A stretch of 64,000 nt of DNA from CAZIGM01 sp964538675. GTDB lineage: Bacteria > Bacillota > Bacilli > Tepidibacillales > Tepidibacillaceae. Position 1 is the stretch's first letter; each line of letters opens with the position of its first letter. Under the pieces are notes generated by a model. The model worked only from the letters and a program-made list of their open reading frames with translations. It had not been told where the DNA came from and did no database searches. The stretch lies in the NCBI GenBank assembly GCA_964538675.1, contig CAZIGM010000002.1, positions 1 to 64,000 on the forward strand, given 5' to 3'. The position numbers and the translations under genes were made by a program. Shown piece after piece: positions 17,931 to 25,892 of this stretch.

Positions 17931-19277
17931 CTAGTCTGCTAGTCTTTTTTTTAAATTTAAGCTTAACTCTTCATATCCTTGCTTTCCTAATAGAGCAAAC
18001 ATATTTTTTTTGTATGCTTCAACTCCTTGTTGATCAAAAGGATTTACTCCCAATAAATAACCACTAATAGCACAGGCTTTTTCAAAGAAATATATCATCT
18101 TGCCTAAATAATATTCATTTAATCTTGGGATATTTATAACTATATTAGGAACACCTCCATCAACATGGGCAATTAATGTACCCTTATACGCCATTTCACT
18201 AATACCATTCATTGTTTTTTCAGATAAAAAATTCAGACCATCTAAATTATCAATATCCTCATTAATCTCCATATCTTTTCTTGGATATTTAATATTAAGA
18301 ATTGTTTCAAATAAATCCTTTCGACCATCTTGCAAGTATTGACCAAGAGAATGAAGATCAGTAGTGAATTTTAATGATGTTGGAAATATACCCTTACAAT
18401 CCTTGCCTTCGCTTTCTCCAAATAACTGCTTCCACCATTCAGTAAAATAATGCATAGCTGGTTCATAATTTGCTAATACCTCAATGCTTTTACCTTTCTT
18501 ATATAAAATGTTTCTAATTGCCGCATATTGATAACATGGATTGTCTTCAATCACTTCAACACTATATGCTAATGATCCAGCTTGTGCACCTTCAAGTAAC
18601 CTGTCTATATTTATTCCTGCAACAGCTATTGGTAACATACCTACAGGTGTCAAAACAGAATATCTTCCTCCCACATCATTTGGAATAACAAAAGTTTCAT
18701 AACCTTCCTTTTCAGCTAATAATCTTAGAGCACCGGTGGATTTATCAGTCGTCACGACTATTCTATTCGTTGCTTCACTTTTACCATACTTGTTTTCCAT
18801 ATATTCCTTTAATACCCTAAATGCAATCGCCGGTTCAATTGTCGTACCTGATTTCGAGATAACATTTATACTAATGTCTTTATCTTTAATAACTTCCATT
18901 AATTCATTTAAATATGTTCCATTCAGATTATTTCCCGCAAAATATATCTGTGGAGAGTTCCTTTGTTCATCTGACAAATTATTATAGAAAGAATGATTTA
19001 GAGCTTCAATAACAGCCCTTGCTCCAATATATGAACCACCAATCCCAATAGTTATAAAAGCTTGAGAATTGCTTCTAACCCTATTGGCTACCTCTTTTAA
19101 TCTTAAAAATTCTTCTTTATCATAATTAATTGGATAATCTAGCCATCCTAAATATTCCTTTCCCTGACCTGTCTTATCGTGAATCATATAATGGGCATCT
19201 ATTATATATTTTTTTATGAACTCAATTTCATGCTCCTTTACAAAAGCATTAGTATAATCTAAGTTAATGTTATCCAT
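17931..19277 (-). CDS. pgi: Glucose-6-phosphate isomerase
   Basis: Pgi interconverts glucose-6-phosphate and fructose-6-phosphate. The 448-residue product is of the shorter bacterial type, with GIGGSYIGARAVIEAL, NVISKSGTTIEPAIAFR (sugar-phosphate loop), the NDVGGRYSVLTPVGMLPIAVAG signature and the catalytic glutamate region FGESEGKD. The start at 19277 has GGGGTGG five bases upstream; a GTG at 19286 is in frame but lies on that ribosome site. A ROK kinase follows on the same strand upstream, so both serve glucose entry into glycolysis. Confidence 0.96.
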   Translation of the reverse strand: MDNINLDYTNAFVKEHEIEFIKKYIIDAHYMIHDKTGQGKEYLGWLDYPINYDKEEFLRLKEVANRVRSNSQAFITIGIGGSYIGARAVIEALNHSFYNNLSDEQRNSPQIYFAGNNLNGTYLNELMEVIKDKDISINVISKSGTTIEPAIAFRVLKEYMENKYGKSEATNRIVVTTDKSTGALRLLAEKEGYETFVIPNDVGGRYSVLTPVGMLPIAVAGINIDRLLEGAQAGSLAYSVEVIEDNPCYQYAAIRNILYKKGKSIEVLANYEPAMHYFTEWWKQLFGESEGKDCKGIFPTSLKFTTDLHSLGQYLQDGRKDLFETILNIKYPRKDMEINEDIDNLDGLNFLSEKTMNGISEMAYKGTLIAHVDGGVPNIVINIPRLNEYYLGKMIYFFEKACAISGYLLGVNPFDQQGVEAYKKNMFALLGKQGYEELSLNLKKRLAD

Positions 19278-19302
19278 CGTTGCCACCCCGATATCTTTTT
19301 AT

Positions 19303-19440
19303 TATAAAGCCGAACTTTATTCAGATGGAGTTTTTAAATTCATTTTCCCCCACTTAAACATAGCGAAACTTGGGAACTCTGTTCCCTTAGTGAGACTTGC
19401 GCACTTTGTGTGGAAGTGGGAGTCTTATCATATCTGGATT
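19303..19440. repeat. Dispersed hairpin repeat (R3)
   Basis: It begins taaagccgaactttattcag atggagttttt, carries ccccca cttaa and the partner aagtgggag, and ends tcttatcatatctgg. As in R1, the loop between the hairpin halves is expanded (gcgaaacttgggaactctg and on). It lies between pgi and the ROK kinase gene. Confidence 0.75.
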
Positions 19441-19453
19441 AAAACTATCTTAA

Positions 19454-20410
19454 CTAACTAGATAATTTAGACTTACAAAATATTGCTGCTCCAATAATCC
19501 CCGCTTCATTTCCTAACTTTGCAAAGACGATATCTCCTGCTGATATGGTTTTAATAAGTTTATTTTCCTTTACTTCAGTTTTTATTTTATCTAGTAAAAA
19601 GGGACCAGATTTAGAGAGACCGCCTCCAATTACAAAAATTTCTGGGTCAATAATATTTATTAAATTGACAATACCAACACCTAGATACTTAACTAATCGA
19701 TCTATTGATTTATTCGCAACGGTGTCACCTTTTAAAGCAGCTTCAAAGATTATCTGTCCATTTAAATTGTTAATATTTCCATTAATCATCTCGTTAACTA
19801 ACGAAGTGTTTTTTTCTTGAAGAAGTTTTTTTGTATATTCTTTAAGTGCAGTTGCTGAAGCAAAGGTTTCAAAACAACCATTTTTACCACAATTACAATC
19901 ATAAAAATTATTCCCTATTACCATATGTCCAATCTCTGAAGCTAATCCATGAAACCCATTATATATATTTCCGTCAATTATTATCCCTCCACCTATTCCA
20001 GTTCCTAATGTAAGCATTATTCCGCTATATGTATCTTTCATTGCTCCTACTTGATATTCAGCTAAAGCTGCCAAAGAAGCATCGTTATCTATAAATACTG
20101 GAATATTAATTTCTCTCTCCAAAATATCTCTTAAAGGAATGTCGTACCAATCTAAATTAACACATTGAATAATATTTCCAGTTTTCTTATTAATAAACCC
20201 TGGAATTCCAATACCTACAGCTTTTACTTCTTTATTGTCTTTTACATATACTTCTATTGAGTTCGTTATTAATTCAGCAATCTCTTTAATTATTTGAATA
20301 GGTTTTTTCTCTTTTTTTGTTGAAATTAATTTGCGGTATAAAATATTTGCATTCTCATCTACTATTCCTAAAGCAATTTTTGTGCCTCCTATATCTACAC
20401 CTATATACAT
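19454..20410 (-). CDS. ROK family glucokinase
   Basis: The 318-residue protein has the ATP-binding DIGGTKIALG at its N-terminus, DNDASLAALAEY with the catalytic aspartate, the TLGTGIGGGIIIDG phosphate loop, the GLASEIGH motif and the ROK zinc site CNCGKNGCFET. These identify a ROK sugar kinase; with pgi next door, glucose is the likely substrate, though ROK members also include N-acetylhexosamine kinases. The frame is open to 20449, but GGAGGG lies just before the ATG at 20410 (MYIGVDIGGT), which is the standard family start. Confidence 0.92.
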   Translation of the reverse strand: MYIGVDIGGTKIALGIVDENANILYRKLISTKKEKKPIQIIKEIAELITNSIEVYVKDNKEVKAVGIGIPGFINKKTGNIIQCVNLDWYDIPLRDILEREINIPVFIDNDASLAALAEYQVGAMKDTYSGIMLTLGTGIGGGIIIDGNIYNGFHGLASEIGHMVIGNNFYDCNCGKNGCFETFASATALKEYTKKLLQEKNTSLVNEMINGNINNLNGQIIFEAALKGDTVANKSIDRLVKYLGVGIVNLINIIDPEIFVIGGGLSKSGPFLLDKIKTEVKENKLIKTISAGDIVFAKLGNEAGIIGAAIFCKSKLSS

Positions 20411-20524
20411 ATATCCCTCCAAAAACCCTAATATACTAGAAAAAGTCAAGGCTTTTTACCTTGACCCAATAAATACTTTTTAATATATTCTTCCATTTAT
20501 TATTATTCTTAAACATCCTATTTA

Positions 20525-21175
20525 TTATTTATTTGCTTTTTGTATTCGTTTACTTGCTATAGCATTTTCATTAGGATAAAAAGCTGTGTCTTTTACATTC
20601 TCATACCATAATAAGTGATGTTCTTTCGCATAATTTACGTCTATATTTCCTTTTATTATTGATTTCAATGCCCGCCTATAAGGCTCATAAAAATAAAAAA
20701 TTACGTGTAAGGCAAAAAAGATTACAAATATTATTGTTGATATATTATGAAATAATAAACTTAGTTCATTTACTCCAAAAATTAAAATAATTCCAGATAT
20801 AGCAGATATTAATCCTACTATAATAACTAGAAGAAATGAAAATTTTTGAATAGCATTAAATTTGCCTTGTGGAACCTTTTTATTAGCTAGTAGTCCTCTA
20901 AACCATTTCCAATCTAATTCATTCCATTTAAAAATAAATAACCAGTTTCTTTTATTTTTATTCTTAATTAGATATAAAATTGGTGGAATAATGAATATTA
21001 GCCCACCTAATAGGTGAATCACCTTTTGCGGTGAACCGCTCCAAGATCCTACATAATACATAATAGCACCTGTAATTAAAAGAATAATAAAGCCTAAAGT
21101 AAAAAACCAGTGTAGTCTTCTATCTGCTATAGTAAATCTTTTTATGAATTTTAAATTCGTCAATCCAATTCCCAT
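20525..21175 (-). CDS. Membrane b-type cytochrome (FdhI/HydC-like)
   Basis: The 216-residue protein has four membrane helices. Histidines are placed as in the formate dehydrogenase gamma/cytochrome b561 group: DRRLHWFFTLGF in helix I, KVIHLLGG in helix II, LFHNIS and FALHVIFYF in the later helices. This would bind two hemes and move electrons from a periplasmic or membrane dehydrogenase to quinones. No partner enzyme subunits are in the window, so the donor is unknown. The ATG at 21175 is preceded by GGAGAG; an earlier in-frame start at 21211 is less likely. Confidence 0.78.
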   Translation of the reverse strand: MGIGLTNLKFIKRFTIADRRLHWFFTLGFIILLITGAIMYYVGSWSGSPQKVIHLLGGLIFIIPPILYLIKNKNKRNWLFIFKWNELDWKWFRGLLANKKVPQGKFNAIQKFSFLLVIIVGLISAISGIILIFGVNELSLLFHNISTIIFVIFFALHVIFYFYEPYRRALKSIIKGNIDVNYAKEHHLLWYENVKDTAFYPNENAIASKRIQKANK

Positions 21176-21402
21176 ATAAATAATCTCTCCTACGACATAT
21201 TTTGTTAGCACTCTTTATTATTATTTTGTCTATTATTTGTGAACAAATTCCTAATAAAATATTAAATATATATGACGTACAAAGAATCTTAATTAATTTT
21301 AAAACTAATAGCTTGCAAGAATACTGGTATATCAACATTCTTATAATAGAAAAAATGTGTAGTCCATTTTATTACATATATGTTTATTTATTGTATATAT
21401 TA

Positions 21403-21430
21403 TTGAGTTTTCTAGTATTCATGATATAAT
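21403..21430 (+). promoter_or_regulatory. Promoter of the receiver/leader-RNA unit 1
   Basis: A -35-like ttgagt (21403-21408) and a perfect -10 tataat (21425-21430) are separated by 16 bases. Transcription would start near 21437, more than 220 bases before the receiver gene, so a long leader is transcribed. The related cassettes at 22505 and 23089 have the same 16-base spacing. Confidence 0.7.
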
Positions 21431-21436
21431 TTCATT

Positions 21437-21630
21437 AAAATTAATAGTTCTTTTGAACTATAAATTAATAATACAATCATAGATTGTGCAGATGTAAAAC
21501 AACCCTTTATTAGTGATTTTATACACTAAATACAGTAATGTTGTTATAAATACATCTGGTTTACTATCGTACTACCAACACTAGTGTATGTATGGGGTTT
21601 GCTCTGTACATAGACTTTTTTGTTTTTTTC
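21437..21630 (+). ncRNA. Structured leader RNA 1 with terminator, upstream of the receiver gene
   Basis: The leader contains a hairpin tagtg/cacta (21511-21528 area), an enclosing cagatgt/acatctg pairing (21489-21495 with 21552-21558), and a tgttg/caaca pairing (21538 with 21575). It ends with a long hairpin (gtgtatgta... tacatagac, 21584-21615) followed by ttttttgttttttt. The sequence from atgttgttata to the terminator aligns with leader 2 at 23227-23313, and the paired arms change together. I do not recognise a known riboswitch class. It is probably an attenuator for the receiver operon. Confidence 0.6.
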
Positions 21631-21664
21631 TAAAATTCAATTTTTTAAAAGAGGGTGAAGATTT

Positions 21665-22051
21665 ATGAAAAACTCCAAGATACTTATTATTGAAGATGAA
21701 CACTCTATATCCGAAATCCTAACTTATAAATTAAAAAAAGAGAAATTTGAAGTAATGGGTGCGAAAACTGGACAAGAAGGTTTAATTGTAATACCTTACT
21801 TTAAACCAGACCTTATTTTACTAGATATTAAACTTCCTGATATTAGCGGATTTGATATCTGCAAAGAGATAAAAGATAACTATCAAACTCCTATAATTAT
21901 GTTAACAGCTAGAATCAATTTAAAGGATATAAGTTATGGATTAGCCCTTGGAGCAGAAGATTATATTACAAAGCCTTTCGACATCAATGATGTTTTAGAA
22001 AGAATTAACTTAGTATTAGATAGAAGGAAAAATACTTCATGTTTTAACTAA
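21665..22051 (+). CDS. Receiver-only response regulator
   Basis: The 128-residue protein is one receiver domain with no output domain. The acidic pair (Glu10, Asp11), phospho-acceptor Asp54 in LLDIKLPD, Thr81 in MLTAR and Lys103 in TKPFD are all present, so it should be phosphorylatable. Stand-alone receivers of this size include Spo0F and CheY. The helix after KPFD resembles the OmpR-group end, so it may be an OmpR-type regulator that lost its DNA-binding domain. It is followed 25 bases later by a gene for a small H-box protein, a pairing reminiscent of Spo0F/Spo0B. Expression is probably controlled by the structured leader upstream. Confidence 0.88.
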   Translation: MKNSKILIIEDEHSISEILTYKLKKEKFEVMGAKTGQEGLIVIPYFKPDLILLDIKLPDISGFDICKEIKDNYQTPIIMLTARINLKDISYGLALGAEDYITKPFDINDVLERINLVLDRRKNTSCFN

Positions 22052-22076
22052 ACTAAATACTTAGAAATTAATAACT

Positions 22077-22418
22077 ATGAGAAAAAATATTATTTTTCAT
22101 AAGGAGGTGATTCTTATAAATACATCCTTAACAAAGAAAATAAACCATAGCAAAAATAACTCTCAAAAACAGAAGGTTGAGGATATTGAAAAAAATATTT
22201 ATGAAGAAAAATTGAAAGAAGAATTTTTCAATAATATATCTCATGAAATAAAAACTCCTATTACAATAATCTTAGGTTATGCTCAACTATTAAAGGAAGA
22301 ATACTATAGCTGTAATGGAATTCACTCTATAGCAATAGATTATATAGAATCCGAAAGCAAAAAACTAAATTCAATAGTAGATGAAATTATTGAAAAAGCC
22401 AGATATAGTAAATATTAA
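22077..22418 (+). CDS. Mini-kinase 1: HisKA (DHp) domain only
   Basis: The protein ends in a HisKA dimerisation domain with the H-box EFFNNISHEIKTPITIILGYAQLLKEE (His56 if begun at 22077) and a second helix, ESKKLNSIVDEIIEKA. There is no HATPase domain, so it cannot bind ATP as a kinase; it could be a phosphotransfer protein like Spo0B or a docking partner for another kinase. The ATG at 22077 has no ribosome site, whereas an unusually long one (aaggaggtga, 22101-22110) lies inside the frame; eight bases after it is only an ATA codon (22116), with GTG (22107) and ATT (22110) nearby. The true start is uncertain. It shares an operon with the receiver gene. Confidence 0.7.
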   Translation: MRKNIIFHKEVILINTSLTKKINHSKNNSQKQKVEDIEKNIYEEKLKEEFFNNISHEIKTPITIILGYAQLLKEEYYSCNGIHSIAIDYIESESKKLNSIVDEIIEKARYSKY

Positions 22419-22423
22419 AAACC

Positions 22424-22457
22424 CAGGTATGCGGTTTTAAAAAACTGCATACCTTTG
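22424..22457 (+). terminator. Terminator after mini-kinase 1
   Basis: A hairpin aggtatgcggtttt / aaaactgcatacct follows the stop by six bases and is followed by ttgtat. It separates the receiver/mini-kinase 1 operon from the next unit. Confidence 0.7.
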
Positions 22458-22482
22458 TATATATGTAAGAAAATCTTTAAAA

Positions 22483-22532
22483 TGGTAAATTAAATAATAT
22501 ATGTTTGCAATTTACCAATATAATGATATAAT
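22483..22532 (+). promoter_or_regulatory. Promoter and possible operator of mini-kinase 2
   Basis: ttgcaa (22505-22510) and tataat (22527-22532) with 16-base spacing form a strong promoter. An inverted repeat tggtaaatt (22483-22491) / aatttacca (22509-22517) overlaps the -35 region and could be a repressor site. Confidence 0.65.
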
Positions 22533-22594
22533 TTTTTTTAGCTTTTTTAATAATAAAGATTAAAACTGATATGTTCAATGAGGAGATAGAAATA

Positions 22595-22894
22595 GTGAAT
22601 ATAGCTAAAAAACATAAATTTGCAAAAACTAAAATTACTTCATTTAACAAGCCTATTAATAAAAAGAAAATAATAGTTTCAGAAAACTATAAAAAAGAAT
22701 TTTTTAATAACATATCTCATGAAATTAAGACCCCACTAACTATAATCTTAGGCTACGCACAACTTTTAAAAGAAGAGAATTTCAGCTCTGAAAGACTGTA
22801 TTTAGAAGCTGTTGAAAATATAGAGCATGAAAGCATAAGATTAAATTCATTAATAAATAATCTTATAGAAAAAGCAAAACAAACTAAAAATTAA
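22595..22894 (+). CDS. Mini-kinase 2: HisKA (DHp) domain only
   Basis: A 99-residue protein with the same H-box as its neighbours (EFFNNISHEIKTPLTIILGYAQLLKEE, His42) and a second helix ending LINNLIEKAKQ. About 35 basic N-terminal residues precede the domain and no ATP-binding domain follows. The frame is open from an ATG at 22571, but a gaggag sits nine bases before the GTG at 22595, which I take as the start. It has its own promoter and a strong terminator hairpin after it, so it forms a single-gene unit between the two receiver cassettes. Confidence 0.75.
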   Translation: MNIAKKHKFAKTKITSFNKPINKKKIIVSENYKKEFFNNISHEIKTPLTIILGYAQLLKEENFSSERLYLEAVENIEHESIRLNSLINNLIEKAKQTKN

Positions 22895-22895
22895 A

Positions 22896-22937
22896 AGAAG
22901 ATGATTACTGCATATCTCGCAGAATCATCTTCTTTTG
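22896..22937 (+). terminator. Terminator after mini-kinase 2
   Basis: agaagatgatt and aatcatcttct arms enclose about 19 bases and run into tttt. It follows the stop directly. Confidence 0.8.
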
Positions 22938-23088
22938 CATTTATTCTCACTCATTTTTTTCTCCTTCTTTCTTCCCCTATGCCATACACTTTGTCTTTCT
23001 GAAACGTAATGAAGAATCTTTTTTTCTTGATAGATTATTCGGAAAAGCCTCAGATTAACTTATTTATGGAAAAATACATAATTAATGT

Positions 23089-23116
23089 TTGCATTCACCT
23101 TATTAAATGGTATAAT
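23089..23116 (+). promoter_or_regulatory. Promoter of the receiver/leader-RNA unit 2
   Basis: ttgcat (23089-23094) and tataat (23111-23116) are 16 bases apart. The context atgtttgca..t..acc resembles the mini-kinase 2 promoter, suggesting the cassettes arose by duplication. Confidence 0.7.
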
Positions 23117-23124
23117 TTTCTAAG

Positions 23125-23313
23125 GGAAATTAAAAAGTTGCCATGACCCTTGAGTGTTGGAAGCACTCAAAGGCTCATGCAGGTGAATTGGCACCTACAC
23201 GTGAGACATATTGTCTCCACAGCAACGATGTTATTATATACTATATTTGGCATTTCCTCAATCAACAATAACATTAGTGCATGTGTAGGGTTAAACCTGC
23301 GCATGCACTTTTT
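23125..23313 (+). ncRNA. Structured leader RNA 2 (riboswitch-like) with terminator
   Basis: A closing stem gttgc/gcaac (23137-23141 with 23222-23226) encloses three branches: catgacc/ggctcatg carrying ttgagtg/cactcaa at its tip, aggtg/cacct, and gagaca/tgtctc. Then atgttatt/aataacat pairs across 23228-23274, and a 13-bp hairpin (gtgcatgtgtagg / cctgcgcatgcac) followed by ttttt is a clear terminator (23277-23313). A multi-branch aptamer-like fold followed by a terminator just before a coding start is the layout of a riboswitch. I could not match it to a class I know. Its second half aligns with leader 1. Confidence 0.65.
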
Positions 23314-23351
23314 AATTTCCCTCCAAAAAAAATATTTGGAGGGAAATTTAT

Positions 23352-23463
23352 ATGCAACAAGCTAGAATACTCGTCATTGAAGGACTACTTCACAAAACCT
23401 TTTGATATTAACGAATTACTAAAGATAATTAAAAAGACAGTAAAACAAAGTTGCTTATGCTAG
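23352..23463 (+). pseudogene. Response regulator remnant with internal deletion
   Basis: A ggaggg ribosome site precedes an ATG that reads MQQARILVIE, the start of a receiver domain, but the frame then ends after 17 codons. In the next frame, immediately after that junction, comes DYFTKPFDINELLKIIKKTVKQ, the end of a receiver domain. The middle, with the phospho-acceptor aspartate, is missing. It is a paralogue of the intact receiver at 21665 (compare EDYITKPFDINDVL). The leader RNA and promoter upstream remain intact. Confidence 0.85.
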
Positions 23464-23516
23464 TTCAATTAATTGAAATATTATTTGTATAGGTTACTAG
23501 ATTAGGAGATAAGAGA

Positions 23517-23759
23517 ATGTTTATTAATGAGAAAGATAATAAAATTATTATGGAAAAATATAAAGAGGAGTTTTTCAACATTCTAGCGCATGAACTCAAA
23601 ACCCCACTTACAATAATTATAGGATATGCCCAGTTGTTAAAAGAAGAAGAATTTAGTTCAAAGGAAACTTATCTAAAAGCTGTTAGCAATATAGAATATG
23701 AAAGCAAGAAGCTTAACTCTATAATAGATGAGCTTATAAAGAAGGCAAAACAATTTTAA
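23517..23759 (+). CDS. Mini-kinase 3: HisKA (DHp) domain only
   Basis: An 80-residue protein that is almost nothing but the DHp domain: H-box EFFNILAHELKTPLTIIIGYAQLLKEE (His25) and second helix ESKKLNSIIDELIKKAKQF. The aggaga ribosome site seven bases before the ATG is good. It follows the wrecked receiver gene as mini-kinase 1 follows the intact one, which supports a duplicated leader-receiver-mini-kinase cassette. Conservation of the H-box in all three copies while one receiver decayed suggests the mini-kinases are still selected for. Partner kinases are not in the window. Confidence 0.85.
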   Translation: MFINEKDNKIIMEKYKEEFFNILAHELKTPLTIIIGYAQLLKEEEFSSKETYLKAVSNIEYESKKLNSIIDELIKKAKQF

Positions 23760-23869
23760 GATTAGAAAAACAGACGCTTATAAATTATTTGAGTTGAATC
23801 AAATATTAATTCAAATATATTAACATTCGACAATTTAAGACAAATTTCGGGAGATACACGGTATCATTG

Positions 23870-24053
23870 CGAACAAAGTGAGCTTACCACTTTAGTCAGA
23901 AATCATGGATTAAGGCGCTGTCGCTATTTACGATTAGAAGGTGCAAAAATTCATATAACATTAGCAAACACAGCTTGCAACATAATAATGATGGTGAATT
24001 TGTTAAAATCAAAGGACCAACCTAGCTTTACTCTGCTAAGAAAAGCAGGCTAG
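23870..24053 (+). pseudogene. 3' remnant of an IS1182-type transposase
   Basis: One frame reads EQSELTTLVRNHGLRRCRYLRLEGAKIHITL and on to a TAG at 24051. The HGLR..RYLRLE..K segment is the C-terminal end of IS1182-family DDE transposases. Everything upstream is missing. A ggaaactgc / gcagtttcc inverted pair at 24180-24217 may be from the same element's end. Confidence 0.7.
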
Positions 24054-24059
24054 ACATGG

Positions 24060-24660
24060 ATAATGGATAAATATTAGGTGAAATTCACCATATATTAAAC
24101 TCCTCTATCTTTGATTTTATTATGAATATCAATTTCTATTAAAATGAATTAATTTAAATGAATATTTATTCAATTTATAAGGAAACTGCGTAAAAAAAGC
24201 CCTTTTCTAAGCAGTTTCCCCGGTACCTTTGCGAATGGAAATGAGCTTGTTAGTCTTCATAATTTTATCCTTTTGATAGTTTTTTTAAAATAATTATCAT
24301 TAATGATTAACAAAGACATTTAATTTAAGGTGTCTCCACATGGCTCCCGACGTTGATTTTGATGTCTTGAGCGTTTTTTTTACACAGTTCCGTACGTGGA
24401 CACTTTTCTACGCTATTTTTCACATTTTGCTCGTTCGCAGAAACATGTCCACTATATATGCGTATTTAGGGAACAATTCATACAATATATTGAGTGTTCA
24501 ATTTTGATGTTTTTCCGTAAGTAAAATGGCACAATAGGTTCACCTTGATGTCTTGATTGCAATTTGTTATTATGCCGTTCTCGGCAAAATGTCCACAGTG
24601 CTATTGTGGTTAAGCCCGTTCTCGGAAACAAGTCAATAGTTGAATCCAACTGAGAACGGT
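24060..24660. other. Decayed DNA between the transposase remnant and the island
   Basis: No credible gene is visible. A long loop hairpin (ggaaactgc ... gcagtttcc) lies at 24180-24217. Three imperfect direct repeats of about 22-24 bases, [gc]c[tc]cgttc[gt]c[ag]g.aaa.atgtccac in form, occur near 24429, 24573 and 24614. An 8-bp ccgttctc/gagaacgg pair at 24616-24658 lies just after the Shedu-like gene and may serve as its 3' hairpin. Confidence 0.5.
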
Positions 24661-24668
24661 AAGGTAGT

Positions 24669-25892
24669 TTAAAATCCAGGGGTGCACTTCAGGATATATT
24701 CTGCATCTGTAAGCCGTTGTTCTGCCTCTTCACATAGCGTATCGTATGTAGTTATTCTTATATCACTCCGATTATTAGTCAGTAACCGCCTCCATTGATA
24801 TATTGGGATTGACGGTTTTTTGCCAATAATCAGATTTATTTCTGGCTCGTAATATTCAATTCCTTCATCTGCCAAAGTCCTTTTTACCTTATCTTGTTCC
24901 AATAAACGTTTGTAGTTCTTCACTTGCGTAATAGCGTCGTGGACAGCAGAAACAAACATAGGAACATCCGATACCGACTTAGTTAAATCAATATTGGAAC
25001 GCTTTAACTCAAAGAGTTCCCAATCACCTATAATTGTATTTCTCATAAAAATATCTAACCTACGGTCCTTTTTCCCTATGTCTAAATCAGGGAATCTTAG
25101 CCATAACTGTGTTGAAATCCTATCATATTTTCCTCCAAATATTTCCTGGTAATGTTGCCGCAAGAATTCCTCTAAATGCCTTTCTTTTGCATCGCTAAAA
25201 ATCAACTTATTGAATTCAACCAGAACATCATTAGCTGCGATAACCTTTTTGAGGGTAGGTTGAATCAGGGACATTGACTTTCTTGTCACGCCGGAAAATT
25301 CATTTTCAGCTATAAATCGAGATGTATGAATACCACTGTCCGAAAGACTGATACATATCCCGTCATCGTTTTCCGTTAAAAAATTGCGAAGATTGTTCCG
25401 CACAACCGCCTCGTTTTTTGCTGATGCTTTTATGAACGTGTTTATATTTCCAGCTCCAATTCGATATGTACTGTTTGGTAACATAGAAGTTAGTTGTTTT
25501 TCATACAACGAAAGTAATTCTTCATCATCAATGCCCAATTTCTCAGTATCAAAGTTATTTATTGCATATAAAGTGACACCGTCAACAGGAAGCCAAAGAT
25601 CATACTTCCTTTTAGATATGTATTTTGACATCAAATCCCGCAACTCTGCCAAGTCAAGATTATCGGGTGTAAATTTCTCAAATACCGTACTAGGTGCATA
25701 ACACATAAGAAATGCGTCTGAACTTTGGTAGAATCTCTCTGGCGGGCATTCAAAAATTCTATCATCAATATGGGATAACTTTTGAATTTTTCCACTATAA
25801 AGTTCAGACTCATTAAGAAGTCTTTGAAAAAACACCTCAAAAGCGTTCCTGTCAAATCTTCCGATAATCGATTTTATCAAACCATCATCCAT
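24669..25892 (-). CDS. Shedu-like PD-(D/E)xK nuclease (DUF4263-type)
   Basis: The C-terminal third holds a nuclease core: Asp280 in RRLDIFMR, then WELFELKRS with Glu295 and Lys297 (D...ExK), and QVKNYKRLL with the helical glutamine found in such folds. The approach, EEFLRQHYQEIFGG, matches the start of the Shedu (SduA, DUF4263) domain. The N-terminal 240 residues are unrecognised and may sense the trigger. Shedu alone defends against phage in other bacteria by nicking DNA. I start at 25892 because AGGAGG lies five bases upstream; the frame is open to 25949. It is the last gene of the minus-strand island, 148 bases after the radical SAM gene. Confidence 0.72.
   Translation of the reverse strand: MDDGLIKSIIGRFDRNAFEVFFQRLLNESELYSGKIQKLSHIDDRIFECPPERFYQSSDAFLMCYAPSTVFEKFTPDNLDLAELRDLMSKYISKRKYDLWLPVDGVTLYAINNFDTEKLGIDDEELLSLYEKQLTSMLPNSTYRIGAGNINTFIKASAKNEAVVRNNLRNFLTENDDGICISLSDSGIHTSRFIAENEFSGVTRKSMSLIQPTLKKVIAANDVLVEFNKLIFSDAKERHLEEFLRQHYQEIFGGKYDRISTQLWLRFPDLDIGKKDRRLDIFMRNTIIGDWELFELKRSNIDLTKSVSDVPMFVSAVHDAITQVKNYKRLLEQDKVKRTLADEGIEYYEPEINLIIGKKPSIPIYQWRRLLTNNRSDIRITTYDTLCEEAEQRLTDAEYILKCTPGF

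Noticed and set aside
24452..24649. 65-codon minus-strand ORF beside the Shedu-like gene
   Set aside because: It lies over imperfect direct repeats, lacks a ribosome site and resembles nothing I know; I treat the stretch as decayed DNA.
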